64,000 nucleotides of DNA from Pterobdella sp. o SKG-2022 (GCA_964035795.1 OZ038320.1:11692118-11756117), one strand, 5' to 3'. Shown: positions 26,773 through 38,869, counted from the stretch's first letter. Notes: generated by a model not told the origin, from the sequence alone. Program-made: numbers and translations.

Positions 26773-29700
26773 ATGAATCATTTTTTATATATAATCGTTT
26801 TATTTTTATATAATCCCTATAATTTTTCCGAGTCATTAGGTGAAATACGAAATCAAACCTTTTTTGCAGTGTCGATTTCAAATAGGAAGTTATATTTGTA
26901 TTTTTCTTAAAACCATGAAAATATTTTCAAATTAAATGAATCAACAATATTTTATGAATTATTGAAAACCTTCATATAATCATGAAGTAAAATTTCATTT
27001 AAAAAAGCTTTTGAAGTAAAAAAAATCAAAATGAAGGTTTTGAACAATTAGCTTGGATTAACGAATTCATTTTTATTTGCAGGTGAAACCCTAAATGACT
27101 CTTCTTCATCAACTCAAGTTAATTCAACTTTTAAAAAAATTGATGGGAAACATCTTGGAAACTTGACATTATTCCCAGTGGGTAATAATTTTTCATCAAT
27201 TCTTGCTTCCGAACTTATGACTTCATCAAAGGAATTGAAATCAGGGATATCTCAAGATTTTCATATTACCCTTCCAAGCTACACATCCGTTACTATAATT
27301 TCAAACATCAATAACACAACATCTTGTAATGAAAATGCCGACTGTACTACTTTTGGGTTTTCTGAGTGTATAAACAAAAAATGTCTCTGCAAATTTGCTT
27401 CAAAAAAACATGGTACTTTATGCACAAAATTACAATTATACGACGAATGTATGGAGTCAAAAGAATGCACTGATGTTATTCCTAATAGCATGTGTTCCAA
27501 TGGATCATGTGTTTGTCAACTAGGTTACGGTGACTTCTCTGCAGATGTAGTTGAACAAAACTCTTCAGATTATCAACTGAATGATAATCGTACTGTTAAT
27601 TCCGAGAGAAACTGCAATGCATTGAAAATAAAAGAAGGGAAATGCAGGAACGACAATGATTGTAAAGTATTCAACAATTACTCTATATGCCTAGAACACC
27701 ATTGCATTTGTGACAAAAGGTACTATGAAGTTGATAATGGTATATCGAACCAAACAGTTTGTATGCTAAGGATGTTGAATATGGGAGTTTGTGAGAACGA
27801 TGAAGAATGTCATATTTCCGTCGAAAACTCTATGTGTAACGAGGAAAAAGTTTGTGTTTGTAAATATGGTTATTTAAAAGTAGTTAAAACTAATAACATC
27901 TCAAAAACTGTGACCAAAGACGAAAATTTTATCGAAACATTTTGTAAAGGAAGAACTTTGGAAGATAATCTTACTTGCTCTTTTGCCGAAGAATGCTCAT
28001 CTACTATTATCAACTCGGATTGCATAAATAAAACATGCCAATGCCGTCCTAACTATGTAATTTATAACTCAACGTTTTGCAGAAGTCCAATTATGACAGA
28101 TACTTGTAAGAAGAATGAAACATGTTCATTGTTTGGTCCTAACAGTTACTGCTCTTCACAACAACAATGCCAGTGTGACTCGGGTTACGTTGCTGATGAA
28201 AATCTTTCATATTGTATGAAAAGAAAAATAGGGAGTTTCAATTGTAACGATGATTTCGAGTGTTTTGAAGCCGTGAATAAAAGTGTTTGTATAAAAGGAC
28301 GTTGTTTGTGCGAGGATGGTTATGGGCCAGAAGAAAATGAAACTAGATGTGCTGAGGTTCATATAGGAACGATCTGCGAATCAGATGAAATTTGTACACA
28401 AGCAATCACCCAAAGTTTTTGTGATACGTATTCGTCTTCTTGCCAATGCCAGTCTGGATTCAAAATCGGAGATTCAACGTTTGAATGTGTTAAGTTTAAA
28501 ATAGGAGAAAGTGGATGTTACAAAAACAAAATGTGTGAAGATGCTGTTGATCATAGTTTTTGTGAGCTGGAAACTTTGAAATGCCAATGCGTTTCTGGAT
28601 ATGCCGTTAACAATGAAAGTATTGAATGTGTCAGAAGAAAAATTGGTGATAAAAATTGTGGCACAAAACAAGATTGTAGTGACTCTATCAGTAACGGATT
28701 TTGTTCTCAAATTGGAGAGTGCATATGTGAAGTAGGTTATTTCCAAAATAGTAGTTACAGCTGTATCAAAAGAAGTCTTCATGACGATTCTACTTGTAAT
28801 ACAGACATAGATTGCTTCTCAGTTATTAATAGCAGCATATGCATAAAAAATCAATGTAAATGTGTAACAGGATACATAGAAACAGACGATTTTCAGCATT
28901 GCAGAGCTAGAATATTGAAAGATAAATGTTTGATAAATGTTGATTGTGTATCTGTCATAGAAAATAGTATATGTGCAAAAAATCTTTGTAGTTGTAGCAG
29001 TGGTTATGCAGCCGTTGAAGAAAAACTTTGTCAAAAAAGAAAAATCGGTGATGCTAATTGTCTAGTTGATAAGGATTGCTCCGATGCTGTTGAACACAGT
29101 GAATGTATTCCTAATAAAGATTCCGATAAAACTCAAGCGAAAAAAATCAAAGTATGCCAATGTGTTAAGGGATATTACGAAGATTTCAATAGGACCGTCT
29201 GCACAAAAAGTAGTTTTTCTTTTTCGGAATATCATTCGTTTGATTGATCTTAAAATTCATAACAACTATCAAAATTATTTTAAAAAATTCTCAACTAATA
29301 AATTCAATAAATGAAATAATAAGGGCAGATTGGAGACTTGTGCAACAATGATGATGATTGTTCTCAAGCTGTGGCCTTTTCTGAATGCACCAACAACAAC
29401 TGCAGTTGTGACTATGATCACATGGTCAAACCACCAAATTATAAAATCTGTGTTGATAGTAAGTGAATCACTGTTTAAATGATAAATAATATTTTTTAAA
29501 AATTATTTATTAAATATTTTATTCAAATTCAAGGACCAATAATAGAGCAATATAAGCCCATGCAAGTTCTTGGTGAGTTCAGAGGTACATATGGCTGTGG
29601 AAAAGTCGGTGAGTTGCTCAAAAACACTTTGAATAAGTCCATCATGTTATTTTTAAGTGGACAGTTTCATAAAAATAATTGAAAAAATTATTTGATAGTG

Positions 29701-32354
29701 TTCAATTATTTGATAGTGTTCAATTATTTGATAGTGTTCAATTATTTGATAGTGTTCAATTATTTGATATTTCAATTTATTAAATTTCTACTAAATATTT
29801 TTTTGTCTAACATTCACAGAAAGGTACCACAAACTGTATCGTCAATGTCCAAGAGCTCAGGCGTGCCCTGAAGCTTGGAGGCACAGGGGAATGTACAGAA
29901 AAGAAACCTCTTGCTACAGTTCGACGATTATTGGAGATTTTCAAATTCATAGATTTCTATAAGAAAACTGGAATTTATTTTTTTTATAAACTTTCAATAA
30001 ATTTTATTGAACACGGCAGGAGCAAATGCGTATGTTTTGAAAGTCAATTTGAGTAAAATAGTTGGGAAATACGAGCTTGTTCCGCTCATTTTCAATGACA
30101 CATTTATTTTCAACGAGACTTCAGACGTGTATTGGAAAAACAGTGTACGATTGAGTTTTTACGGGGTATGTTTTTACACTTCAGTAAAACAACTATTCTG
30201 ATTTGTAACACTTCTAGAAATTATTTTTCAAAAATTAGAAGTTACTTTAAACAAGAGGAGTCTTATAAGCAAGATTATGGAAGTTCAGTTTTAATTATTT
30301 TTACCAATTTAAATTAACAGATTGATAAAATAATCAAAAAGTTAAACGATTCATTAAACGACAAATATTGGAGAAAGAATTTGAAAAGCAGATATAAAAA
30401 TAAACATTATACAAATTTTTGGATTTTTCAACACAAAAAAAAGAACAAAAACGCAAAACCGCCGAATATACCCTTCAACCACATAATAGATTTGAATAAC
30501 AACCAAAGACTTTATGATCATCTTGTTAACAGTTTTCTTTATTCAAAAGTCGTTCATTTCTCTAAAATATTAAACGGCATTCAAGCTGAAATCGCCCTTT
30601 TCTTCAGCATGAATTCTTCTATATTAAAAGTTCCATTCAACGAGACTATAGAAAATTTGGTGCTTTTTTATCTACACGAGTAATATTGTTGTTTTATATA
30701 ACAAATTAATTTAAAACTATAGAAAAGTGAAAAAAAAAGCTTTATATTCTAATTTCTTTATTCAATTTTCTCGAATTCATTAATTATTTTCGAACAGAAA
30801 CGAAGGAGAAATTGGCAATACTAAAATGTACGTCACAAAGCCTCATGTGGATAACATCAAAGTGGAAGGTTGGACTTTATGATCCAAAATGTATGGCGAA
30901 ATTTTAAAACATTCAGCACTTTTATATTCTAACTAATAATGCATATATAAGAACGGTATATTAGTTTTCATACATTATAAATGAGCTCATTACTAAATAA
31001 ATATTCAACTTTTTGAAAGATTTTGACGAGTGTCACAACAACTACAGCATAGATAGAGGAATCAAAGAAATGGATAAAGTAATGAAATCATTTATTTTAA
31101 ATTGAAAATTTTTTTTACTTCGGTTTTTATGTGGCAATTAGAAATTAAATGATGATATTTTCTATTCTGTTGGAAAAAAATAGAAAATGGTAACCATCTT
31201 TCAGATAGCTTATTCAATTTATGATAACTATTTTTCTTAAAAACACATTTGATAAAAAATCAGCTAAAATTGATCATAGGTAGGTCTTATCATAATTAAT
31301 CATAATACGAGAAAACAATATGAAATTTCTGTTACTTTATAACATACGATGTCTCGATAACTATGATTACCCTATATTGTGAAGGTGGATTGTGATTTGA
31401 ATGCAGTATGTATCAACACTGTGGGCTTTTACAGATGCCTCTGCAAACCAACATATTCAGAGAAGAGTCCAACTGCGGAGTTCAAAGGGAGGGTTTGCAG
31501 AGGTAATATTACGCTTGAAAAATTTGTTATTTTATTATATTGGTATACAAGCTATTTTTGAAAATTTGATAAACCATCTATATAGTAATTTGAGAAACGA
31601 AAACTGAACTATTTCTTAAATGTTTTAAGCATTTATTTCTCAAACATAAGAATGCCATCACACAGGCAAAGACAACGTGGTGTTTGAGTTTGAAGTAGAT
31701 GTCTCAAAAGCAGAGTGAGTTGGAAAAATAGTTTTCATTTAAATTTCCCATTTCACATCGATCGACCATTATGCATGAATCAATGCAGCTGTACCGATGG
31801 AAAATGTCAAACACCCTGGCTTTGTGAGTGTTTTTATACAGATTTCGACAGTTTCACATGAATCCGGATAAAAACTCTACATTTGTTATATACAGTTGTT
31901 ATTTTTGCAACGACGATAATTTTTGGCTTGCTCTTTCTTCTGCTGATTGTTGAGATAGTGTGGAGAATGAAACAAATGAGGTTCTTTATGTGCCATACAT
32001 TTGCCTTTGCTCAAAAATATAAACGCCCCAAAAAACTATTTTCTCAATTTAAAAATTTTTTATTCTATATTTTTAGTGTCAAATCTTTTGGAATTCAGTG
32101 AAAGTTAACAAATTTTTAAAATTTTATTTAGTCGAGTCTTAGACGAGAAATGTCGGCGACAGACGGAAGAAATGGAAAGAAAGCTTATGAAAATGAAAGA
32201 AGAAAGGAGACGTCATATTAAAAAGATACTGAAAGGAAATTCAGGCAAGGAAGATGATTCTTCGGATGAGAGTCAAGGTAATGCTAGGAAAGGAAGAGTG
32301 ATTGGGAAAGTGTTTGTAGAAGAAGAAGACAAAGAAGTACAGACAGTCGAGTGA
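26773..32354 (+). CDS. Type I membrane protein with EB-like Cys repeats, SEA-like domain and EGF
   Basis: Function unknown; the layout suggests a mucin-like or adhesive surface protein. Fourteen exons with matching phases: 26773-26839, 27083-29209, 29324-29458, 29534-29608, 29820-29918, 30020-30165, 30321-30679, 30798-30868, 31020-31078, 31385-31502, 31666-31714, 31789-31823, 31896-31980, 32132-32354; 1215 residues. Exon 1 is a signal peptide (MNHFLYIIVLFL). From about residue 104 to 776 come 14 six-Cys repeats (C-x5-C-x6-8-C-x4-6-C-x-C-x8-n-C), most joined by a K-R-K-I-G-like linker: EB-module or EGF-like. Next are a SEA-like region (about 835-1003), an EGF-Ca-type domain beginning DFDEC (about 1027-1085), one TM helix (about 1114-1138) and a Lys/Glu-rich tail with a basic coiled-coil-like start. 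Asn-glycosylation sites are frequent. AATAAA lies about 100 bp past the stop. The weakest part is the exon 29820-29918, which is open in a second frame. Confidence 0.82.
29686..29769. repeat. 18-bp tandem repeat, four exact copies plus a partial
   Basis: The unit AATTATTTGATAGTGTTC is repeated head to tail four times with no mismatch and followed by 12 bases of a fifth copy. It lies within the intron between exons ending at 29608 and starting at 29820 of the EB-SEA-EGF gene. Perfect identity suggests recent expansion. Confidence 0.95.
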
Positions 32355-32456
32355 AATTAATATTTCATACGAGTACACTTATGTGAAAGCATGAGAAAAA
32401 TCTTCATTAAACTTTAATATTTACTTCAAAAATTTTATTTGGCAATCAACTTGCGC

Positions 32457-32462
32457 AATAAA
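32457..32462 (+). terminator. Polyadenylation signal AATAAA of the EB-SEA-EGF gene
   Basis: Canonical AATAAA about 100 bp after the stop codon at 32352-32354. A second AATAAA occurs near 32606. Either could set the transcript end; which is used is not visible. Confidence 0.45.
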
Positions 32463-32893
32463 ACGGTAAAAAGTACTCATGATTTATGAAAAAGTTTCTC
32501 AGGTATAAATTAGCCAATGTACAAGATGAAAAACAAAGGTTGTTTGCCAACGAAGCTTTTCGTATGCAGAACAAGTACTGTAGTAATTAAAAACTTCGTT
32601 GTAAAATAAAGCTTTGTGTATGTGTCTAGTATAATGATTTTTCAATAAGTGAAAAAAATATATTTTCATGAATGGTGTTTGATATGAAATATTAATTAGG
32701 TTTTAATAGGCCCGTATACATTAGCTAGCAGAGTAGACTAATTGTCTAGTTACCGAGTTCGATGCTGAAAATTAGCACCTGTTTTACAGTGTGTTTTCAC
32801 TACCTTAAATTCTTAGAAAGCGCTTTGTAAATAGCACATTACATTAAGTTTGAAATATTTTCATATACATTAATTACGACACGAAACTGATTT

Positions 32894-32895
<2 letters not shown>

Positions 32896-32929
<34 letters not shown>

Positions 32930-33000
32930 TCATCATCGTTTTACGTTTGTTTCCATGCTAGCATGGATTGGATACATATATATATATATATATATATATA
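32896..33000. repeat. Two (TA)n microsatellite tracts flanking a SINE-like core
   Basis: TA dinucleotides run from about 32896 to 32927 and again from about 32975 to 33000, with a 45-bp unique block between them. Such TA tails are common at the ends of short retroposons, and the arrangement suggests one degenerate element rather than two chance microsatellites. Confidence 0.85.
32928..32971 (+). mobile_element. SINE core resembling the conserved domain of cephalopod-type SINEs
   Basis: The block begins with CATCATCATC, continues through CGTTTTACGTTTGTTTCC and ends with the palindrome CCATGCTAGCATGG followed by ATTGG. From memory, the central domain of the invertebrate SINE superfamily first described in squid and cuttlefish has the same order: CAT repeats, CGTTTAACGTC-like stretch, CCATGCTAGCATGG, GTTGG. 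The copy is diverged, lacks a recognisable tRNA head and sits between TA tracts, so it is a relic. Confidence 0.55.
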
Positions 33001-35426
33001 GGAACAACAATGTAGATTTCAATTTGTAACGTGTCGTTTACCTATAGGTAGTTTTGTTTCAAAGCAAAATGAAAACTCAGTAAACTTTTTCAAACAAATT
33101 AAATTTTCAATGCAATAATGGTCCAATAAACACAATTTCAAATATTCATTTAGTGTAGTATTTTAGATGTTCAAAAACATTTATATATTGAATTTATTAA
33201 ATAAAAGTAAAAGTTTTGAGGTATGAACACATAAAAATTTCAAAAAATTTTTCTTGAAGTCAAAATGTTTACAACAACTTTTCGAACAAACTAAATTTTA
33301 CCGATAAAAAAGCAAACCGCTATGATATGGTATCAAAAATTTTTACAAGTTGCAACAAGAGATGAATAAAGTAAAACCAATAATTAGCCAAAAATAATTA
33401 TTATAACAAGAAGTGAAAATTTAAAACTGTTTTAAACGGTTTCAATAGCCTGAGAATTTGAAGGAGACACCTTGAAAAAGTATTTCAACATTTTAAACGA
33501 AAAAGATTTTAAAATATAAAGAAATTTTTATTTCCAAATGCATAAAGTATATTAGCATTTTGAAATATAAACTCTTATAAAAATAAATAATTTACGTTGT
33601 TTGTTGTCTTCTCAGAGTTGAAAGTGACAGAATGACCAAGAATCGTGAGAACCGACATGACTGAAAGTTTCGGTAGAAGTTATGTGTGCCAGTAAATAAA
33701 TGAGATGCAAAAAGAAAGTATTTTAAAAAATGTCTAAAAAATTGAAAAAGCTTATAATGGTTGCGAACTATGAAAAACTATATTGCAAGCATTACGTTAA
33801 ATACACCGAACTTAGCGCCTGACGTTAAAACAGCCTTTTCTGTTATAATCTGGATATCAGTAAAATCTTATGACAGCTGTTAACAAGCGTCGTTGTCACT
33901 ACATAGGCGATTGTTCCTAGCTAAAAATGGCAATATAGACTGACCAAGCGTAAAAAGAAAGGTCATGAAGTGATAATTTTCAAGCCTGTCAGTTTGAAAT
34001 GTTTCAAACATTTTTTCCGTTTTTCTCATAATATCTTATCTTTTCCATCGAATAATGAAGAAACAACCAAATCCTGTCTTTTCAATCACAGAGTCATGAA
34101 CTGTAACTAACAAGGACGAAAGCATAAAATTAATATGCTAAGATACTTCAAATTTATTCAGTGAAAATGAGCTAATAAAATGCATGTTATAATCAATTTT
34201 TCTTCATTTTATATTATTCATTCATTAATTATATTATCAGATTAAAGTAGAGGTCAACTCATTAAGTAAATCAGAAATTTCAACAAGCTCACTCAAGCGA
34301 AAGGTATAAAATTGAAAAATTTGATGTTCAATCAATTAGGTGTATGCAAATTAACATATGCCTTATTGATTTCAATGAAACAGTATCTAACTCATTAAAC
34401 CTTTGAAAATATTTACTTAGTTAAAATCAGTTCTTGAATTTATTATTGAACATTGGAAACTTTTTTGAATTTAAAGCAAGTTTCAATTTCAACAAGTAAT
34501 TATTAGAATATTCATCTTTAGATGAATATTCTAAAAACAAGTAATTTTTATTTATAAATTATACCAACTCAATCAATCAATAAATCAAATCCTTTTTATC
34601 AACCGTTTTCCCTTACCAAAGGTTGGGCAAACTTCCTATTTTTAATTTAAAAATTAATCTTAACATATTCTCCAAGTGTATAAGACACATAAAACAGCAA
34701 TAAAATAGTTATTCTGCTAACAGACTATTATTCATAGCAAGTCAACCATTTCATTATTATCATGGTTTTTTGGAAAAATCGAATGTATCTTTTGTTTATT
34801 ACTTCAAAATTTCATACACTTAAAATATGGAGTTTATAAACACTAATGTTTTATAAAATTTAACTTATGAAAAAATATTTTTTTTAAATAAATGCAGCTT
34901 AAAATATTATCATTTCAACATATTAATTATAAATTATTGATACTATTAAAAATTAACCATAATTGGTTTTACTGCTGTACATGTCCCAGTAACTGGGTCA
35001 AAAGCAGTTGGTCAAGCTTAGTGTCTCTACTTGTAAAGTATTTTATAACATAAGTTAGTTAGTTGGACAGAATTTCATAAACTGCTAGTTGAGCTAACAT
35101 TCAATGTAGAATTATTGAATTCAAGACTTGCCATTCCTACACTTGGACAGAGTGCATTGCCATTGTCAAAAAAAAAAATCATCTGTCAAACCAAATGATA
35201 AGAAAACAGAATATCAGTCTGTCAATATTTGCTGCCACAGTCTAATGTTATCCAAAATATAGCAGAAAAGTAGCCTTTAACAGACACTAAAGTTTGTGGA
35301 ATTTAACATTGATGGCCAAAATATAATTATGAAATAAAATAAGTTTTAAATAAAAGAAACTAATATAAAAATTTTCGATTATTTTTCATTTTCATAATGT
35401 AAAAATGTTATAAAATGTACTTTACA
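33001..35426. other. Intergenic region between EB-SEA-EGF gene and PRA1
   Basis: A+T-rich DNA without a confident gene. It contains the perfect hairpin near 34.5 kb and, near 35100-35200, a possible last exon of the adjacent PRA1 gene (see that entry). Otherwise nothing recognised. Confidence 0.5.
34491..34547. repeat. Perfect 14-bp hairpin flanked by 11-bp direct repeats
   Basis: Arms 34503-34516 (TTAGAATATTCATC) and 34521-34534 are exact inverted copies with a 4-base loop TTTA. The word AACAAGTAATT occurs on both sides, at 34491-34501 and 34537-34547. The layout resembles a tiny terminal-inverted-repeat insertion with duplicated target, or a local palindrome-forming rearrangement. Confidence 0.8.
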
Positions 35427-36282
35427 CTAACAGACAACCCAGGACAAAGCTGCAGTTCCCCCGACCAACCAGAACAACACAAAACATATACCTGCTATTC
35501 CTTTCAGTTGCTGCCTGGTGTTGAAAACTACTTCTTTACCTTAGAGATTATAAAAATTATTTGAATTTTAAGAATTATTTAACTGAAATGTTTCATTATA
35601 TTTTCAATCAATCAAATAGTTTTTTTGCAGCCCATTTCTCATTCATCAAGAGTTCATTATTGAGTTATAGAAATAATTACTATGGTTAAAAAGAGTTTGA
35701 AAAAAATATAATTTTTATCTAAAACTCAGTGAAAAAGCAATAAGTTAAAACTAGAAAAGCTTTAATTACAGTCATAATAAAAATAAAGTTTTTAAAGCTA
35801 AACAACATAATGTAATATAATACCTCTGAATAAAAATTTTCTTTCAACGTTTTTCATGAAGAGAAATACCGACAATGCCATACTACAACATAGCACTATC
35901 AGCAGGGCAGGTGTTGTTATTCTTTTAAAATTTCATGGTGTGATTAAATGAGAATCTTGAGTGGAAAAGAACTTATGAAATATAATTTTATAGTAATTTA
36001 CAGTGCTTAATTTATTAACTTGATAAAATGAATTATTAATATTAGAGTAATAAACTAAACTCACATGGCAACAACAATGAAAACTCCGATGGCTAGAAGA
36101 TAATTACTATAAAAATGGTTTATATTTCCAACAATACGTTTAATGGAAGCATCATAATTTGCAGGCAGATCAAACTTGCTTTTGTCAAATACTTCTTTAA
36201 CAGGCCTTAAATTGTTTCTCAAACCTGTAAGAACTTCTCGAAGTTCAACATTTGGTAATGTAATCGACATTTTATTTAACAA
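35427..36282 (-). CDS. RABAC1: Prenylated Rab acceptor 1 (PRA1/RABAC1) family protein
   Basis: Small four-helix Golgi/endosomal membrane protein; family members bind prenylated Rab GTPases and assist their membrane delivery. Exons 36282-36065, 35921-35824 and 35539-35427 join in phase. The N-terminal region RPVKEVFDKSKFDLP is followed by a conserved NINHFYSNYLL, the first hydrophobic pair, then ERKFLFRGKEVV (cf. the ESKLVLFGREV-like stretch of RABAC1) and the second pair ending FWLVGGTAALSWVV. A second Met four codons in (36270) could be the true start. With the stop at 35427-35429 the protein has about 140 residues and ends about 30 residues earlier than human RABAC1. A GT within the last codons could instead splice to an exon near 35090-35190, just after an 11-T run, restoring a longer C-terminus; which is correct is unresolved. 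Confidence 0.8.
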
Positions 36283-36800
36283 AAGTTAATTTTAACGAAA
36301 GTATTTTATTTAAAATGTAATATTTTGAAATATATGAGCAAACTTTTAAAATAATCTGACACGAATTATGATTAAAAGTAAGCTTCTATTGTACAGTTAA
36401 AAACATTTCATGTAGCTTTCAAAAGTAGGCTTAAAAATTATTAAACTAGAATAATTTTTTTCTAAGTAACTTTTAAAAACACTATGAAAATATTATTGAA
36501 AATAAGCTTTCTCTTTTTTCGAAGTTCTTCCAATTCTTATCAGTGTGTAGCAGATGTCTGATTTATAAAACAAAAATTAAAAAAGGTTAACGTTTCATGA
36601 TAAGACTAAAATTTAAAAAATTTGTAAGCCATAAATGAAACTAATGCTCAAAAAAGACATTTCCAAAAGTAAGAACAACGGTTCTTGATCTTTCTTATCT
36701 TGAGGGATGTTATCTGCAAATGGTGGATGCCAGCTTGCTTGAATAGCACGTTGTAAGTGTGTCTAGAGCAAGTTTTGCCAAATTATTTTTTTTACGGGTT
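36283..36800. other. Upstream flank of PRA1
   Basis: A+T-rich sequence, presumably including the PRA1 promoter. No clear TATA or CCAAT element or reading frame was recognised. Confidence 0.4.
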
Positions 36801-36819
36801 GCCATCTAGCTTTTTCGAT

Positions 36820-37040
36820 CAGAAGCCGTATCTATTCAACCTGCCTCTGACGTGTTATGTTACGTGCTGCTAAAACATGGGCTGTATCAGTTAAATATTG
36901 GCCGTTTTGAACGACGACCTAGCCATGGTTCACTGGATGTGCAACTTTAGAACGAGTTACAACGTTCATTCTGGCTCACTTTTTTCTCAGCTTGGCATTC
37001 AGGATGTTGAAGCACTTCTTCGTAACAGCAGAATGAGGGC
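36820..37040 (+). mobile_element. Degenerate LINE reverse transcriptase remnant
   Basis: In broken frames the DNA reads VMLRAAKTWAVSVK, close to the VMTYGAETWAVTKK-like stretch after the RT core of many non-LTR elements, then SLDVQL-NELQRS, close to the following LGVSLRDRIRNE-like stretch. Stops and frame changes interrupt it. The patch is also G+C-richer than its surroundings. Identification rests on short matches, so it is tentative. Confidence 0.42.
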
Positions 37041-37699
37041 TTTAGAAATGTGAAGCGTAGTACAGATTGGGTTTTGCAGGTGCCAAAGTAAAGGTATGAT
37101 TTCTATAAAAAATTTTTTCAACTGAATTTGCTAATTTTTTTGTAACCGAAACAAACCATCTACACAACTATCTGTATTTGAAATGAAAACGAGCGAAAAT
37201 AATTTTTATAATTTTGTACATTTTATGAAAGAATCAAACCAGTGACTTTATGTCGTACAACCATTCTTAATAGCTAGAAAATAAGACTCAATGAAAAATT
37301 CAATGAAAACTGTTCAAAAATAGTTCCAAATTATATATTAATTTATTTTAACTCGAAATATCTTTTAATAGTTTCTTTCTTATTTCGACGTAAGCATTTC
37401 ACGTAACATGTTTTCATTAGAAATTCCAGTTTTAAGCAATTAAACAAACAAATGACCAAATTGTGGATTAACAGTTATGAATTTCAAATCGACTTTAATC
37501 AAAAAAGTTAGTAAACCAATAAAAATACAGTAGTGAAAATGAATTTATTTTGACTGGCGAAAGAAAGCTTAAAGGTTTGTAGTTTTCTATAACGTGTATT
37601 ATAATATTGACTTATTTATAAGCGTAGTTCAAGTTATTAATAATTATGAACACAAAAAGAGAAAATATTTTGAACAGATAATTTTTTAGTTTTTTTCAT

Positions 37700-38860
37700 A
37701 GTTTTCAGTTTTCAAAGAGCTAAATTATTTTCAACGGATGTTAATGGCAGTTAATTTTAAGGATTAACTATGTTTTTTTCTGTTTTTTTTAATAATGAAT
37801 TAATATGAGTGCCATAATTTTTAAAAATTATTTACTATGGTTCTTGTTCCTTTTGAAATCCTTTTGAAACAGTTTATAAAATATTTGCATAAATTAGTTT
37901 CAAATTCATTAACTTTATTTCGATTTTTTCATTTTATCTATTTTTTAAATTTCTTTTATGTTTTTAGAATTGCTCACTTTTAAAAATTGTTTACGTCTAT
38001 GGGTTGTTTATTTATTAATTTTTTTTGAATTTAGTTACTTTTTTTTACTCTGCTGCTTCAACAGTTTTCAAATTTTCATTTTGAAATTATCAAACTTTTT
38101 TCATAATCCCCACGCATCTTATTCAATTATTCAAAGTTTTTTCACTAAAAAGCTTTTAATTTTTCCATTTTTAATTTTTATAGTCAAATTTTTCACTTGA
38201 TTTTTTTTCAACTTTCAACTTTTAGAATGATAGCTTCCAAGTTAAATCTCAATCTGTTTTTTTCATTTTACTTTTCACTATTTTCAATATATAATTTTTT
38301 TGAATCAACTTGTTTATTTTTCAATTGTTCACTTACCTGTTTATCGATTGCTCACTGTTAACCTGTTTATTTATTGATTGTTCACTTAACTTTTTAAAGT
38401 GTTTACGTTAATTTTATTTTCTTTCAAATTGTTTTTTATGTTTGACTTGGAATTTTTGTTTTCATTGTTAACTTTTATTTCGAAATTTGTACGTTTTCAA
38501 CTTTTTCACGTTCTACTTTAATTTTTTATTTTCAAATAGTTATTTTCAAATTTTTATTGTCGAAATTTTTACAAATTTGTTGTTTCCAACTTTTTTTAGT
38601 CTACCATTCTTTTGCAAATTTTGTCTTAATCAGTTTATCTGGCTTCATTATTTTTCCTAAATCCGATTTTATTCTTTTTATCATATTGTAATTTCACTGT
38701 CTTTTTATTATTGCTGTATTTCAAGTAACTGGAATTTAAAAATTTATTTCTTTTTTATTATTTTTTATTTTTTTTATTTATTTATTTATTTTTTATTTTA
38801 TTTTTTCATCTACCTAAGCACTTTTTTTTTTTCATTAGTTTTTTCATTTTTTGATTTTTT
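37700..38860 (+). other. T-rich asymmetric tract
   Basis: More than 1 kb in which the plus strand is dominated by T with recurring words such as CAACTTTTT and TTTATTTT. No coding frame is supported; the 80-codon frame at 37958-38200 is only a product of the T bias. It directly precedes the RTE-like remnant and contains a 28-bp imperfect tandem repeat. Confidence 0.6.
38309..38392. repeat. Imperfect ~28-bp tandem repeat, three copies
   Basis: Three successive units share CTGTTTAT, a GATTG or AATTG word and TTCACTTAAC or a close variant. Units differ by small indels, so the array is old. Confidence 0.6.
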
Positions 38861-38869
38861 TTGTCAAAG

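Noticed and set aside
27163..27165. TTG codon as start of the large Cys-repeat frame
   Set aside because: The frame is open upstream to a good acceptor at 27083, and a signal-peptide exon at 26773-26839 joins it in the required phase.
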